Below, piece by piece: positions 20,012-28,666 of a stretch of 32,853 nt of DNA. Each line of letters starts with the position of its first letter. Position 1 is the first letter of the stretch. The notes beneath the pieces are model-generated. The model ran no database searches. It was not told the origin of the DNA and saw only the letters and a program-made list of their open reading frames with translations. The DNA comes from a virus: IMG/VR virus record IMGVR_UViG_3300020180_000451, positions 1 through 32,853 of that record, one strand, 5' to 3'. The position numbers were made by a program, and so were the translations under genes.

Positions 20012-20668
20012 ATGGCAAATCAAGAAGAATTAAAACCAGGTGTAGAGGGTGTTACACCACTAGTTGTTGCAACTGAGACGACCAAAACAAAGAACAACTC
20101 CGTTCCAGTGGACCGCGACCAACTTGCACAGATTTTACGTGATAACGAGACATTTAGACAACAGATTGACCAGTTGCAATCAAATGCAGTGACGACACAA
20201 CAGGGGATGATCCCCGCAACTGCACGCTCAAAGAAAAAAGAGTCTATTACAAAATTAAAGAAGTGGAACGATAAGTACGTTGTAGGACACCAAAATGTGG
20301 GCACGGCAAAGCGACCGGTGTATGTATACTCCGAGTACAATCAAGTCTCACGTGAGAGTGTAATGTTTATAAACATAATACTTCTTAATGAAAAAGGTGT
20401 AGAAGAAAAACCGCTTAAAGTAGAATACTCACGTTTTATTCTGGAATCAGTACCTGAACTTGTGAAGATACTAGAAAAGATTGAAGGAGAGCCCCATGTT
20501 CTTACGCAAGGTATGACATACAAGAAGGACTTTGTAGAAAATGGCTATGGAATGATGGAAACAACAGTACAAGTACCTATGGACGTAACAACAAACAGGT
20601 ATTCGTACAAGGTTTTGCTAGAGGACGGTGTGACAGAATTAGTAGTCAATGAAAGAGTAATAGGATAA
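20012..20668 (+). CDS. Structural-region hypothetical protein, 218 aa
   Basis: A 218-residue protein. The N-terminus (about 1-70) is polar with a Gln-rich helix (QILRDNETFRQQIDQLQ). From about 75 it is a beta-rich domain (KWNDKYVVGHQNVGTAKRP, ESVMFINIILLNEKG). I recognise no family. It is packed tightly among the head genes (9-nt and 19-nt gaps) with the A-rich leader typical of this block. Confidence 0.55.
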   Translation: MANQEELKPGVEGVTPLVVATETTKTKNNSVPVDRDQLAQILRDNETFRQQIDQLQSNAVTTQQGMIPATARSKKKESITKLKKWNDKYVVGHQNVGTAKRPVYVYSEYNQVSRESVMFINIILLNEKGVEEKPLKVEYSRFILESVPELVKILEKIEGEPHVLTQGMTYKKDFVENGYGMMETTVQVPMDVTTNRYSYKVLLEDGVTELVVNERVIG

Positions 20669-20687
20669 TAATAAACAAAACAAATAT

Positions 20688-21011
20688 ATGGCACCAACAA
20701 GCAGAGACTCAAAAGACTTAACAATTGGTGAATTACAAGAAATATGTAATCATTTGAGTCTAAATAAAGAAGGGATGACAACAAAGGAGGAGGTATTAAA
20801 GGTTGTACAAGCGTGGGAAAAAGACTTGACCAATACAAAGGAGGACCTAGACGCTTTACAAGCGTGGGAAAAAGAATTGACCAATGCAGGTGATGAATCA
20901 GATCTTCATGACGGTAAAAAAATTATATCAAAGACACCTAAAACAGTGAATGGTGTTGAATATAATGAGATTCTAGTAGAAGGAGGTGTAACTTTCTTGG
21001 CTAAAAAATAA
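20688..21011 (+). CDS. Small protein with an N-terminal SAP-like helix-extended-loop-helix motif
   Basis: A 107-residue protein. Residues about 8-45 (DSKDLTIGELQEICNHLSLN, then EGMTTKEEVLKVVQAW) resemble SAP/HeH DNA-binding motifs, and nearly the same segment starts the next gene. An internal repeat, QAWEKDLTN and QAWEKELTN, follows. The C-terminal part is beta-like (VNGVEYNEILVEGGVTFL). The function is unknown; an end-joining adaptor or DNA-contacting head protein is possible. Confidence 0.55.
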   Translation: MAPTSRDSKDLTIGELQEICNHLSLNKEGMTTKEEVLKVVQAWEKDLTNTKEDLDALQAWEKELTNAGDESDLHDGKKIISKTPKTVNGVEYNEILVEGGVTFLAKK

Positions 21012-21013
21012 GT

Positions 21014-21649
21014 ATGGAAAAAGAATCAAAAGACTTAACAATTAATGAATTACAAGCAGTATGTACTGATTTAAGTCTAAATATTGAAGGGATGACAACA
21101 AAGAAGGAGATATTGAAGGTTGTACAAAAGTGGGAAAAAGAAGAAACTAAGGAAAAACCCATGAGATTTTCTTTCGATTTAGTTAATAAATCAGAAAAAG
21201 TTCCTACACTCACGGAAGAGAGAGAAGCACGGTGTGTACCGGCAGCAAGGTACCTTATCAAGCTTCTTGCAGCACAAGAATTGTTGCTAGTGGGCACAGA
21301 AGGGGCAGCATTTGATGGACCAGATCCATATGCACCTACAATTCGTGCCTTTTTACAGAGAATTATTGATAAAGATATCAAAGTATCAGAAATTACGTAC
21401 GTTTTTGCACTTGCAAAGGAGGCCCTAGACGTTGTACAAGCACAAATTGACGAGACAATGAATCAGCAAATGAATCGAAACTCCGAAAGCATGTACGGAC
21501 TAGATCATAACAAGTTCCATGACGTGACTGTTAAAGATCTAAACAGAGTAGTGAAACGAAGACACCTCATACGTGCTGCGTGGAAACCTATTTTGGACGC
21601 AGAAGTTGCACAAGTGCCAGAAGAAATATTTTCTACTATGAAAATCTAA
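21014..21649 (+). CDS. SAP-like motif protein with a helical domain, 211 aa
   Basis: A 211-residue protein two nt after its partial paralogue. Residues about 4-42 (ESKDLTINELQAVCTDLSLN, then EGMTTKKEILKVVQKW) duplicate the SAP-like motif of the upstream gene. The remainder is helical (AARYLIKLLAAQELLLVG, EITYVFALAKEALDVVQAQI) with a basic stretch (VVKRRHLIRAAWKPI). I do not recognise the domain. It ends just before the promoter and structured leader of the decoration/capsid genes. Confidence 0.6.
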   Translation: MEKESKDLTINELQAVCTDLSLNIEGMTTKKEILKVVQKWEKEETKEKPMRFSFDLVNKSEKVPTLTEEREARCVPAARYLIKLLAAQELLLVGTEGAAFDGPDPYAPTIRAFLQRIIDKDIKVSEITYVFALAKEALDVVQAQIDETMNQQMNRNSESMYGLDHNKFHDVTVKDLNRVVKRRHLIRAAWKPILDAEVAQVPEEIFSTMKI

Positions 21650-21658
21650 AAAAAAGAG

Positions 21659-21664
21659 TATAAT
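21659..21664 (+). promoter_or_regulatory. -10 box upstream of the decoration/capsid genes
   Basis: A perfect TATAAT directly after the upstream gene, without a clear -35 match. It predicts a leader of about 175 nt before the ATG at 21846. Confidence 0.45.
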
Positions 21665-21845
21665 GTTTAACAGAAGAATCTAGGTTGGCTTCTTCCTACA
21701 ACTCATTCGGTTTTTGTATACAACTTGTCGCTAGTAATAGCAGTATACTCCCTACAAAATCAGCGTGGTTCTCTTGGAAAAGAACTGGGTACACCTCACA
21801 AAGGTGTACTTTTCTGTATTAAAAATAACAATAAAACAATTTTTT
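21665..21845 (+). promoter_or_regulatory. Long structured leader of the decoration/capsid mRNA
   Basis: Several hairpins occur in this gene-free stretch: GAAGAA/TTCTTC (21673-21695); a GTATAC pair enclosing GCTA-gtaa-TAGC (about 21717-21749); GTTCT/AGAAC (21768-21785); and GTACACCT/AGGTGTAC with loop CACAA followed by TTTT (21789-21813), which resembles a terminator or attenuator. Possible roles are mRNA stability, or attenuation of capsid expression. Confidence 0.5.
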
Positions 21846-22274
21846 ATGATCATTCGAAAAGAAGGTGCACATAGAATAAAGTGGTTCAAAAAAATAGCTT
21901 CAACAGCTTTTGCACAAGGAGCACTTACAACTGTGAACGCCAACGGTTTCTTAATCCCCGGAACAGCAACAACTGTAAATCACGTGGGAGTAATTCTCCG
22001 TGAAGTATTAGCAACTAATGCAGACTTTGCAGGAACACCATATGTGCCTGTAGATATGGCCGGTACTACGGACGTATTCACTGCAGACGTTTCAGCAGGA
22101 GCAATCACTCAAACTAGAGTAGGTGAATACTTTGACTTAAATGCAACAGGTGACGCAGTGGACTTGGGCGCTACAACAGTGAAGCAAGTTTACGTACAAG
22201 ATATCAACGCTGCACAAAGCAAGGTTATTATCATTGTAAACTCAACTGCCGGAGCAGATGAGACAGGCGTATAA
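21846..22274 (+). CDS. Probable head decoration or minor capsid protein
   Basis: The start is the ATG encoding MIIRKEGAHRIKWFKKI; in-frame codons upstream fall within a hairpin-rich leader. The 142 residues have a short basic N-terminus, then a beta-rich domain (NGFLIPGTATTVNHVGVILR; VPVDMAGTTDVFTADVSAG) ending KQVYVQDINAAQSKVIIIVN. The gene directly precedes the major capsid gene, the usual place for a decoration protein. The domain was not matched to a specific known family. Confidence 0.6.
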   Translation: MIIRKEGAHRIKWFKKIASTAFAQGALTTVNANGFLIPGTATTVNHVGVILREVLATNADFAGTPYVPVDMAGTTDVFTADVSAGAITQTRVGEYFDLNATGDAVDLGATTVKQVYVQDINAAQSKVIIIVNSTAGADETGV

Positions 22275-22296
22275 TTTATTAACGTAATTCAACAAT

Positions 22297-23313
22297 ATGC
22301 AAGGTAATTTTCTAAACAATGTAACATTCCCAGAGTTTACAGACTTAGTACGTAAAGAGTGGGTAAAGAATCAGCAGATGTACGTACCGCAAGCGGAACA
22401 AATGTACATGAAACAGTCAGTAGGAAAGGGAGAAGGAAACACAAAACGATTTGATGAAATCGACACTGAGACATTCGCTAAATTGAAGCGAGAAGGTGAA
22501 GCAGTTTCTAAAGCATCTATCGGGACAGGTTATAACGTAACGATGACAAAGAAACGTGTAGGTATCGAAATCGATATTACACAGGAAATGCGAGACGAAA
22601 ATCGATTCCCACAAATTGGGGCACTCGTTACAAATCTTACTCACTTCTGTCCACAACGTGAAGAACTTGACGCTACACACCGATTCACATTCGGAACAGC
22701 AACATCTTACACGGATCGAGACGGAGAAGTAGTATCTCTTGTAGGTGGAGACGGTCTTGCTATCTTTACAACTGCACACACATTGAAGTATTCATCAATT
22801 CTATGGTCAAACCGTGTAACAGGTGATCCAATCTTTAGTGAAACATCACTCGTAGCAGCAGAATTGCTTACAACAACAGATATTCTTTCAAACTTTGGTG
22901 AAAACCGAGTAATGACATTCAATACTATTGTTACAGGTAACGATCCGGCTACATGTAATGTAGTACGCCGTTTCTTGAACTCTACAACAACTGTAGGTCA
23001 AGATAACCCTGGAGTAATGAACGTGTACAAAAATAAGTACCGTCACTTAGAACTTCCACGACTTGCTACAAATGCAAATGGTGGAAATGACTCTACAAAA
23101 GCTCGATGGTGGTTCTTGGCTTCATTAGGTCTTATGTCTGAAGGCTTCCAAGCGTACAAGGGTATTTGGGAAGCGCCTCACATGGTTGCTATGCCTGCAA
23201 ATGGAAACAACATGCAGGACTCTCACCGAGACGTATGGTCTTATGGAACACGATCTGGCTACGGTTTTTGTATCGTATCAGGACGAGGAATCATTGGTTC
23301 ATTCCCGGCTTAA
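22297..23313 (+). CDS. Major capsid protein, HK97-like
   Basis: A 338-residue protein. The N-terminus (TFPEFTDLVRKEWVKNQQMY), the E-loop-like segment (KRFDEIDTETFAKLKREGEA), and alternating P-domain and A-domain segments fit a Caudoviricetes capsid protein. A spine helix-like region (ITQEMRDENRFPQIGALVTN) follows. The C-terminus ends in aromatic/Gly-rich strands (RDVWSYGTRSGYGFCIVSGR). CGA and CGT arginine codons are frequent, a pattern fitting a highly expressed gene. Neighbours are the decoration-like protein and a long regulatory gap after the stop. Support is from position and sequence style rather than a specific motif, as the family lacks short motifs. Confidence 0.8.
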   Translation: MQGNFLNNVTFPEFTDLVRKEWVKNQQMYVPQAEQMYMKQSVGKGEGNTKRFDEIDTETFAKLKREGEAVSKASIGTGYNVTMTKKRVGIEIDITQEMRDENRFPQIGALVTNLTHFCPQREELDATHRFTFGTATSYTDRDGEVVSLVGGDGLAIFTTAHTLKYSSILWSNRVTGDPIFSETSLVAAELLTTTDILSNFGENRVMTFNTIVTGNDPATCNVVRRFLNSTTTVGQDNPGVMNVYKNKYRHLELPRLATNANGGNDSTKARWWFLASLGLMSEGFQAYKGIWEAPHMVAMPANGNNMQDSHRDVWSYGTRSGYGFCIVSGRGIIGSFPA

Positions 23314-23511
23314 ATTTCTTTTCAACTCTTTGGGGGTTGAAGCGAGGGTTACGATAATCGATTTAATGACGCCAACCGCATTTTGAACGAATATAATACG
23401 CCCTCACTCCAATCCCTATAAGTAGTTGAGATCTAGTTTTACTCAGTAGCAAAGTATTCCTTTGCTACTGGAATAAGGCTTGAAGCGCCTTAAATTAAAA
23501 AACAAATTATT
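23314..23511 (+). promoter_or_regulatory. Capsid gene terminator region, promoter and structured leader
   Basis: This 198-nt gap has no gene. It contains TTCAAC/GTTGAA (23321-23341), a weak terminator-like hairpin after the capsid stop; TATAAT at 23392-23397, a -10 candidate; a perfect 10-bp hairpin AGTAGCAAAG/CTTTGCTACT with loop TATTC (23445-23469); and TAAGGC/GCCTTA (23474-23492) just before the next ATG. The layout resembles the leader before the decoration gene and would make capsid expression separately regulated. Confidence 0.55.
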
Positions 23512-24171
23512 ATGCAATTACCACGACAAGTAACACTTTACAATGCAGTGACACCAGTTGCTATTGCGTCCTCAACGGATGCAACACCGATTGTTATCAC
23601 CGCAAACGCGCACGGAAGATCAACAGGGGACAGAGTTCTTATATTCGGACACACAACGAACGTAGCAGCTAATGGAATTTATGTAATAACAGTGCTCACC
23701 GCAAATACATTTTCACTACAAGATGAGTTCACAAGACTCAATGTTGTAGGAACAGGTGCCGGAGCAGGTGCAGGAGGCCTTGTATTGCTAGCGCCACCAG
23801 TATTGTACGTACAAGACTTTCGAAATGTTATCTTGCAAGTAGGAACAACAGGCACAGCGACTGTGACACTTAGAATTGCAGGATCACTTGGAAGGCCAGA
23901 GCCAACAGTACCAACGCGGACATCCCCACGTTTTGACTTTATGAATATGGCAGCAACAGTGTCACCGGCTAATCCGTATTCTTTCATACAAGCAATTAAC
24001 CTAGATACAGCAGGAGCAGTCAATGGTGCAACAGGTATTGTGGTAGCAGGTACAGACATAAACAGCACGTTCGAGGTAAATATAAATGCACTAAAGTACC
24101 TAACAGTATTTCCTATCAGTTGGACACAGGGTGCAATCACAATCAAGGCGCTTCTCAATAGTACAGTTTAA
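23512..24171 (+). CDS. Virion structural protein with an E1_FCCH-like fold segment
   Basis: A 219-residue protein. Residues about 25-75 contain ITANAHGRSTGDRVLIFGHT, then NVAANGIYVITVLTANTFSL, the pattern of the small beta-barrel (ubiquitin-activating E1 FCCH-like) domains common in phage virion proteins. A Gly/Ala-rich turn follows, and a beta-rich C-terminal domain (FRNVILQVGTTGTATVTLRI). It probably sits on the head or tail surface. It is translated from the leader described at 23314-23511. Confidence 0.65.
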   Translation: MQLPRQVTLYNAVTPVAIASSTDATPIVITANAHGRSTGDRVLIFGHTTNVAANGIYVITVLTANTFSLQDEFTRLNVVGTGAGAGAGGLVLLAPPVLYVQDFRNVILQVGTTGTATVTLRIAGSLGRPEPTVPTRTSPRFDFMNMAATVSPANPYSFIQAINLDTAGAVNGATGIVVAGTDINSTFEVNINALKYLTVFPISWTQGAITIKALLNSTV

Positions 24172-24176
24172 AAAGT

Positions 24177-25043
24177 ATGGCACTCAAAATCAACCTTGTG
24201 GAGAGAACAGAATCAGAAGAGAAAGAACAAAAAGAGCTCGAGAAGTTTCGTGGTGCCAATGAAACATTAACAAATGAAATAATTGCACTTGGAAGTACTA
24301 AAAAAAGCATTGAAGAAGTCATACAAGTGCTCAAGAATCAAGAAAGAGACGCGATAAAGGCTTCTGAAACGGTACAATTGGATATACAGGTCAAGACAAA
24401 TCGACTCAAAGAAGATACAAAAGACGCAGAACAAGCACTTGAGGGAGTGAATAAAGCTATTGTCTCCTTAAAAAGTAGAGAATCAGTGCTTGTGGCCGCA
24501 CTTGCGTCACTTGAAGGTAAAAAAGAAACTTTAAAAGAAGCTATCTTAGCACTTGAGATCGTTATTACAAAGCAAGAGATCAAACATAATGGTGTTGTGG
24601 AGCAAAACGAGCAAGAAAAAGAAATCCTTCTTGGTATAAAGAAAGAACAGTCTGAATTAAAAGCAGAGCTAGCTCAATTCGACTTAGTAATTGCGGATAA
24701 AAACAAAGAAATAGACTGGAAACAAATAGAATTGGCTTCATTGGATGTTGAAATCAACAGATCAACTTATGCAATCGCTCACCAGAAGGGAGTGAAACGC
24801 GATCTTGATGAGAGTATTATTATTGCGCAAGCAGCTTTTACAAGATCAATGCGAGAGACTAAAGAGCAACGTGATATTTTAGATGTTCTGTTAGAAGATA
24901 TACAAAAAGTAAAAACAGATACTGCGGACAGGACACACCTTTTGAATCTCACCGAACAAAGAGTTGAGGAGAAAGTTATTCTCTTGAAAAAAATGATTGA
25001 AAAAGCACAGTCAGATAAACTAATTGGTGACTTTATAATCTAA
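24177..25043 (+). CDS. Long coiled-coil protein, 288 aa
   Basis: Nearly the whole protein is charged heptad-like helix (ESEEKEQKELEKFRGANETL; EQALEGVNKAIVSLKSRESV; KKEQSELKAELAQFDLVIAD). It ends at IGDFII. It may be a fibre shaft, tape-measure-like ruler or assembly factor, but at 288 residues it is far shorter than typical tape-measure proteins. Position between two beta-rich structural genes favours a structural or fibre-associated role. No domain is recognised. Confidence 0.6.
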   Translation: MALKINLVERTESEEKEQKELEKFRGANETLTNEIIALGSTKKSIEEVIQVLKNQERDAIKASETVQLDIQVKTNRLKEDTKDAEQALEGVNKAIVSLKSRESVLVAALASLEGKKETLKEAILALEIVITKQEIKHNGVVEQNEQEKEILLGIKKEQSELKAELAQFDLVIADKNKEIDWKQIELASLDVEINRSTYAIAHQKGVKRDLDESIIIAQAAFTRSMRETKEQRDILDVLLEDIQKVKTDTADRTHLLNLTEQRVEEKVILLKKMIEKAQSDKLIGDFII

Positions 25044-25045
25044 AT

Positions 25046-25408
25046 ATGGCACGAACAGCAGTATCTAATCGCATAAGAATACTCGCTAATAACATTGAGG
25101 TAACAGACAATGCCGACTCTTTGGACTTTACAGGTGGAGGAGTGACACTATCTGCTATTGGTAATGCCGTTTCAGTTGCTATTCCAGGAGTAACAGGATC
25201 ATTTTCGATTCTTTCAGCAACAGGGACAATAAATGATACAAATCAAGCATTTACCTTTGCACAAAGGCCTGCAATTATCGTAATGAACGGTATCAGTTAT
25301 AGAGACGGTGCGACTACAGGTAGTGTAGTAGCGTGGACATGGAGCGGATCAACAGCAACAATGTTTGCCCCAGTAGGAACAGGTAATTCAATTTATGGAA
25401 TCGTTTAA
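25046..25408 (+). CDS. Small beta-rich structural protein, 120 aa
   Basis: A 120-residue protein starting MARTAVSNRIRILANNIEVT. Two beta-rich segments are visible: a Gly/Val-rich first half and a C-terminal half with FAQRPAIIVMNGISYRDGAT and VAWTWSGSTATMF. This C-terminal type occurs in phage fibre and tail-tip proteins. Its stop lies 4 nt before the start of the large fibre-like gene, so an accessory fibre or adaptor role is likely. Confidence 0.55.
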   Translation: MARTAVSNRIRILANNIEVTDNADSLDFTGGGVTLSAIGNAVSVAIPGVTGSFSILSATGTINDTNQAFTFAQRPAIIVMNGISYRDGATTGSVVAWTWSGSTATMFAPVGTGNSIYGIV

Positions 25409-25412
25409 CATT

Positions 25413-28400
25413 ATGAAAAAATATATATCATCACTCTTAATTGCACTTGTACTATTCACAGGAACAGCACAAGCACAAACAATGGTACCTCAAGGTGGTA
25501 CAGGTATCAGCTCGGTGCCGAATAACTTTTTCCTCGTAGGAGCAACAGCTTTACGCACACAAGCTATTTCTGCGGCGGATGCGGTTATTTTATTAACTAC
25601 ATCAATACGTAATCTTTTTTCCGCAACAAGTCCTATAGCATACAACAGTGGCACGGGGGTATTTAGTGTAGCGAGTGGATTCTCAATACCATCTACAACC
25701 TCAGTAACGAATTGGGATAGTTTTTATAACACACCAAGTACGCGGATAACTGCCGGTACAAACCTTTCATGGTCCGGTAACACATTAAATGCTACTGGCG
25801 GTGGTGGCACTCCAGGAGGCTCAGATACTCAATTACAGTACAACAATGCTGGAGCATTTGGAGGTATGTCTGGCACAGTGTGGGACAACACCAACCGTTC
25901 GCTGGCGATAACAGGCGCGACTGTCACAACGAGCAAGCCTGTTCTTGACCTTTCGCAGACGTGGAATGATGCAGCTGTTACGTTCGAGGGGATGTCCCTT
26001 GATGTGACCAGCACGGCAAGTGCCGCAGCTTCGGCAATATTAAATTTGAAAGTGGCTGGAGTGTCGAAGTTCAATGTTCGGCGAAATGTGAGCCTCGGTT
26101 TTCGTGAACAATTCTACACTGGGATGAATGGCAACGGCCAATTTATATCAAGAGACCCAGGCGGCACAAACGGCGTGTATGTGGATGGAGACGGTGGTGG
26201 GTTTGTGCGTGGCACGCAACAAATAGCAGCGTCCAGCGCTACCGGCTGGCATTTACAGAGGGATGGTGTGCTCCAATGGTCAACTAACCAATACTCGGCT
26301 GACCCAACTACATTCCGTGCTGCATTACGCAGCGATGCCGCGAACGAAGTAACCCAACGCAACGCGGCTAACGCGCAAAGTTTTAAACTGTATGGCACGT
26401 ATACCGACGCCAGCAATTACGAGCGTATTGGCGTGTCGGCAAACGCCATAGCCCTTGAAAGTGCGGGCACTGGCTCGGCCAACCGCTCACTAACCCTTAC
26501 AGCACTCGGCACTGGCGCAATTATCGCTGCATCGCCGTTGCGCTTGCCAGCAGGGTCAGCCACAGCAGGGACAGCTCCACTTAAACTTACAAGTGGAACA
26601 TTAAACACAACACCAGAAGCAGGAGCAATCGAGTTCCTTACAGACGCGTACCACGCAACCATTACTACTGGTGCAGCTCGGAGAACATTTGCGTTCCTAG
26701 AAAGTCCTACATTTACAGGCACAGTAGTTCTACCAAACAACACAATCACTAATGCAATGATTGCAGGTTCGGGAACTCGTGACGCTACTACGTTCTATCG
26801 TGGTGATGGTACGTTCGCTGTACCAGCCGGAGGTGGCAGTCTGGCAATCGGTGACACTATCACATCAGCTACGGCAGGATCGGTATTATTCGGCGGGGCA
26901 GCCGGAGTACTTGAACAAAATAATTCTAATTTCTTTTGGGACAATACAAATAATAGACTTCTTGTAGGAGGGGCCACTAACCCTTCAGGGATGGTTGCAA
27001 ACTCCTTGAATAGTATTCGTGATGGTGGACAGTCTCAGTTTATAGGAACAGGTTTTGGCTCAGGTTCAGGAGGATCGTTTGTGGGCAACAGAGCAAATGG
27101 ATCACTTGCTTCACCAACAACAGTTGTTTTGGGTAACTTTTTATCAACACTTGTTGGTGGAGGATATGACGGGACAGCTTGGTCTGGTGCACGAGGATCA
27201 GTGGGTGTATTTGGCGATGGTACGTGGACTACAGGTTCACATCCAACAAGTTTACTTTTTCAAGTAACACCGGCGTCATCAATTACAATGGCGGAAGTAG
27301 CGCGCTTTTCTAATGCAGGAAACTTTGGACTTGGTGACACTTCACCACTAGCAAAAACTGAAATTCACAGTACAAAAAATGTACTTGCGAATGCCGGGTT
27401 AACTACAAACTACAATTTACTACTTAAAAACACATCAGGTACTACTGGCGAAGGTACAGGAATAGGTTTTGGTGTAATTGCAGGTGCGACAGATAATAAC
27501 ATAGGTGGATCAATACTTTTTAGGCGGACAGGCACAAATTCACAAGGGGCGTTAGATTTTTACACTAAAAGAAGCACAACAGCGGACGCTGCGCCTGTTG
27601 TGGGTATGTCACTAAGTGAAGCGGGCTCACTTACAGTTGGATCAACAGCAGTATTAAATGATCTTGCGGTAGTAGATGAAGCCGGTCTTGCAGGAATTAC
27701 ACTTAGTTCATCTAATACAGTGACAGCCGTTTTTCAAGCGGCTATTGCAACAACACGTGTTGAATTTGGATCTATTACAAATCACGATGTTCTTTTTTAC
27801 AGAAATAATCTACTCCGACTAACACTAGATTCTACACAAGCGGCCTTTGCAACGTCTATTTCTTCGACAGGAGCTTTAGCACTTGTAGGTGCCGGTGGAT
27901 ATGTAACAAACTCTGCGGAGATGCAACTAGGAGGCTCGACTAACTTAGGTTATGCAGCGGGTATAAGTACAGGTTCGTTTGGGTTAATGGGTGCAGGGGA
28001 CGCGTATAGTAGATTGATTATTGGTTCAGGTGGTGTCACAGAAGCTGCTTCAGGCGTGCATCCGCTCATTGCCGGTGTTGCAATACGTCCACTTACTATC
28101 ACAGGAGGAGTTGCTACGCTCACAAATACAGCATCTTTGTATATTCAAAATGCAATGTCTGCGACTGTATCAAACATAAATTACGCACTATGGGTAGATG
28201 ATGGAGAATCACGGTTCGATGGATTAGTAACAGCGCCTACTATAGATTTAGGAAATATTGACACGACTCTCACGAGAAGTGCTGCAGGTGTCCTTGCGGT
28301 CGAGGGTGTAGCAGTACCAACTATTTCAAGTGCAAGTACACTTACTAATAAACGTAATCAACCTCGTACAAACTCAACCACTTCGTCTGGGACTCTTGCG

Positions 28401-28664
28401 CCCGACCTTGCAACAGCAAATATATACTTCCGCACAACTCAAACAGCAGCACTTACAATCTCTGCGCCTATTGGTACGCCAGTAGCAGGAGAGGTAATAA
28501 CAATTTACGTGGACAGTGTGGCGGCTCAAACGCTAACCATAAACGCTACGTATATTCCTTTTGGTGCAGCGTTCCCGGCAGCAACGACAGCAGGTAAAAC
28601 CTTTATGATGACAGCCATGTTCAACGGTACTGACTGGAAAACAACAACAACTAATCAAAATTAA
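25413..28664 (+). CDS. Large tail-fibre or adhesin-like protein with an N-terminal signal peptide
   Basis: The start is the ATG encoding MKKYISSLLIALVLFTGTAQ; an in-frame start 18 nt upstream is less likely. It has 1083 residues. The first 22 form a classic signal peptide ending in an AQAQ cleavage region, which is unusual for a phage fibre. The rest is beta-repeat fibre sequence with motifs recurrent in phage and bacterial fibre proteins: SDTQLQYNNAGAFGG, LNTTPEAGAIEFLTDAYHAT, FYRGDGTFAVPAG, NFGLGDTSPLAKTEIHS, and a C-terminal domain with AGEVITIYVDSVAAQTLTIN. Residues about 156-386 come from clearly GC-richer DNA than their surroundings. Probably a receptor-binding fibre or a host-surface protein. 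Confidence 0.7.
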   Translation: MKKYISSLLIALVLFTGTAQAQTMVPQGGTGISSVPNNFFLVGATALRTQAISAADAVILLTTSIRNLFSATSPIAYNSGTGVFSVASGFSIPSTTSVTNWDSFYNTPSTRITAGTNLSWSGNTLNATGGGGTPGGSDTQLQYNNAGAFGGMSGTVWDNTNRSLAITGATVTTSKPVLDLSQTWNDAAVTFEGMSLDVTSTASAAASAILNLKVAGVSKFNVRRNVSLGFREQFYTGMNGNGQFISRDPGGTNGVYVDGDGGGFVRGTQQIAASSATGWHLQRDGVLQWSTNQYSADPTTFRAALRSDAANEVTQRNAANAQSFKLYGTYTDASNYERIGVSANAIALESAGTGSANRSLTLTALGTGAIIAASPLRLPAGSATAGTAPLKLTSGTLNTTPEAGAIEFLTDAYHATITTGAARRTFAFLESPTFTGTVVLPNNTITNAMIAGSGTRDATTFYRGDGTFAVPAGGGSLAIGDTITSATAGSVLFGGAAGVLEQNNSNFFWDNTNNRLLVGGATNPSGMVANSLNSIRDGGQSQFIGTGFGSGSGGSFVGNRANGSLASPTTVVLGNFLSTLVGGGYDGTAWSGARGSVGVFGDGTWTTGSHPTSLLFQVTPASSITMAEVARFSNAGNFGLGDTSPLAKTEIHSTKNVLANAGLTTNYNLLLKNTSGTTGEGTGIGFGVIAGATDNNIGGSILFRRTGTNSQGALDFYTKRSTTADAAPVVGMSLSEAGSLTVGSTAVLNDLAVVDEAGLAGITLSSSNTVTAVFQAAIATTRVEFGSITNHDVLFYRNNLLRLTLDSTQAAFATSISSTGALALVGAGGYVTNSAEMQLGGSTNLGYAAGISTGSFGLMGAGDAYSRLIIGSGGVTEAASGVHPLIAGVAIRPLTITGGVATLTNTASLYIQNAMSATVSNINYALWVDDGESRFDGLVTAPTIDLGNIDTTLTRSAAGVLAVEGVAVPTISSASTLTNKRNQPRTNSTTSSGTLAPDLATANIYFRTTQTAALTISAPIGTPVAGEVITIYVDSVAAQTLTINATYIPFGAAFPAATTAGKTFMMTAMFNGTDWKTTTTNQN

Positions 28665-28666
28665 AT

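Noticed and set aside
23166-23386. Plus-strand frames overlapping the end of the capsid gene
   Set aside because: They are out-of-frame shadows of the capsid gene running into the regulatory gap, with no domain pattern.
26114-26749. Minus-strand frames opposite the fibre gene
   Set aside because: They come from the GC-rich block, where stops are rare; they lack domain patterns and starts with leaders.
25413-28664. Diversity-generating retroelement acting on the fibre gene
   Set aside because: No reverse transcriptase gene or template-repeat pair is visible in the window.
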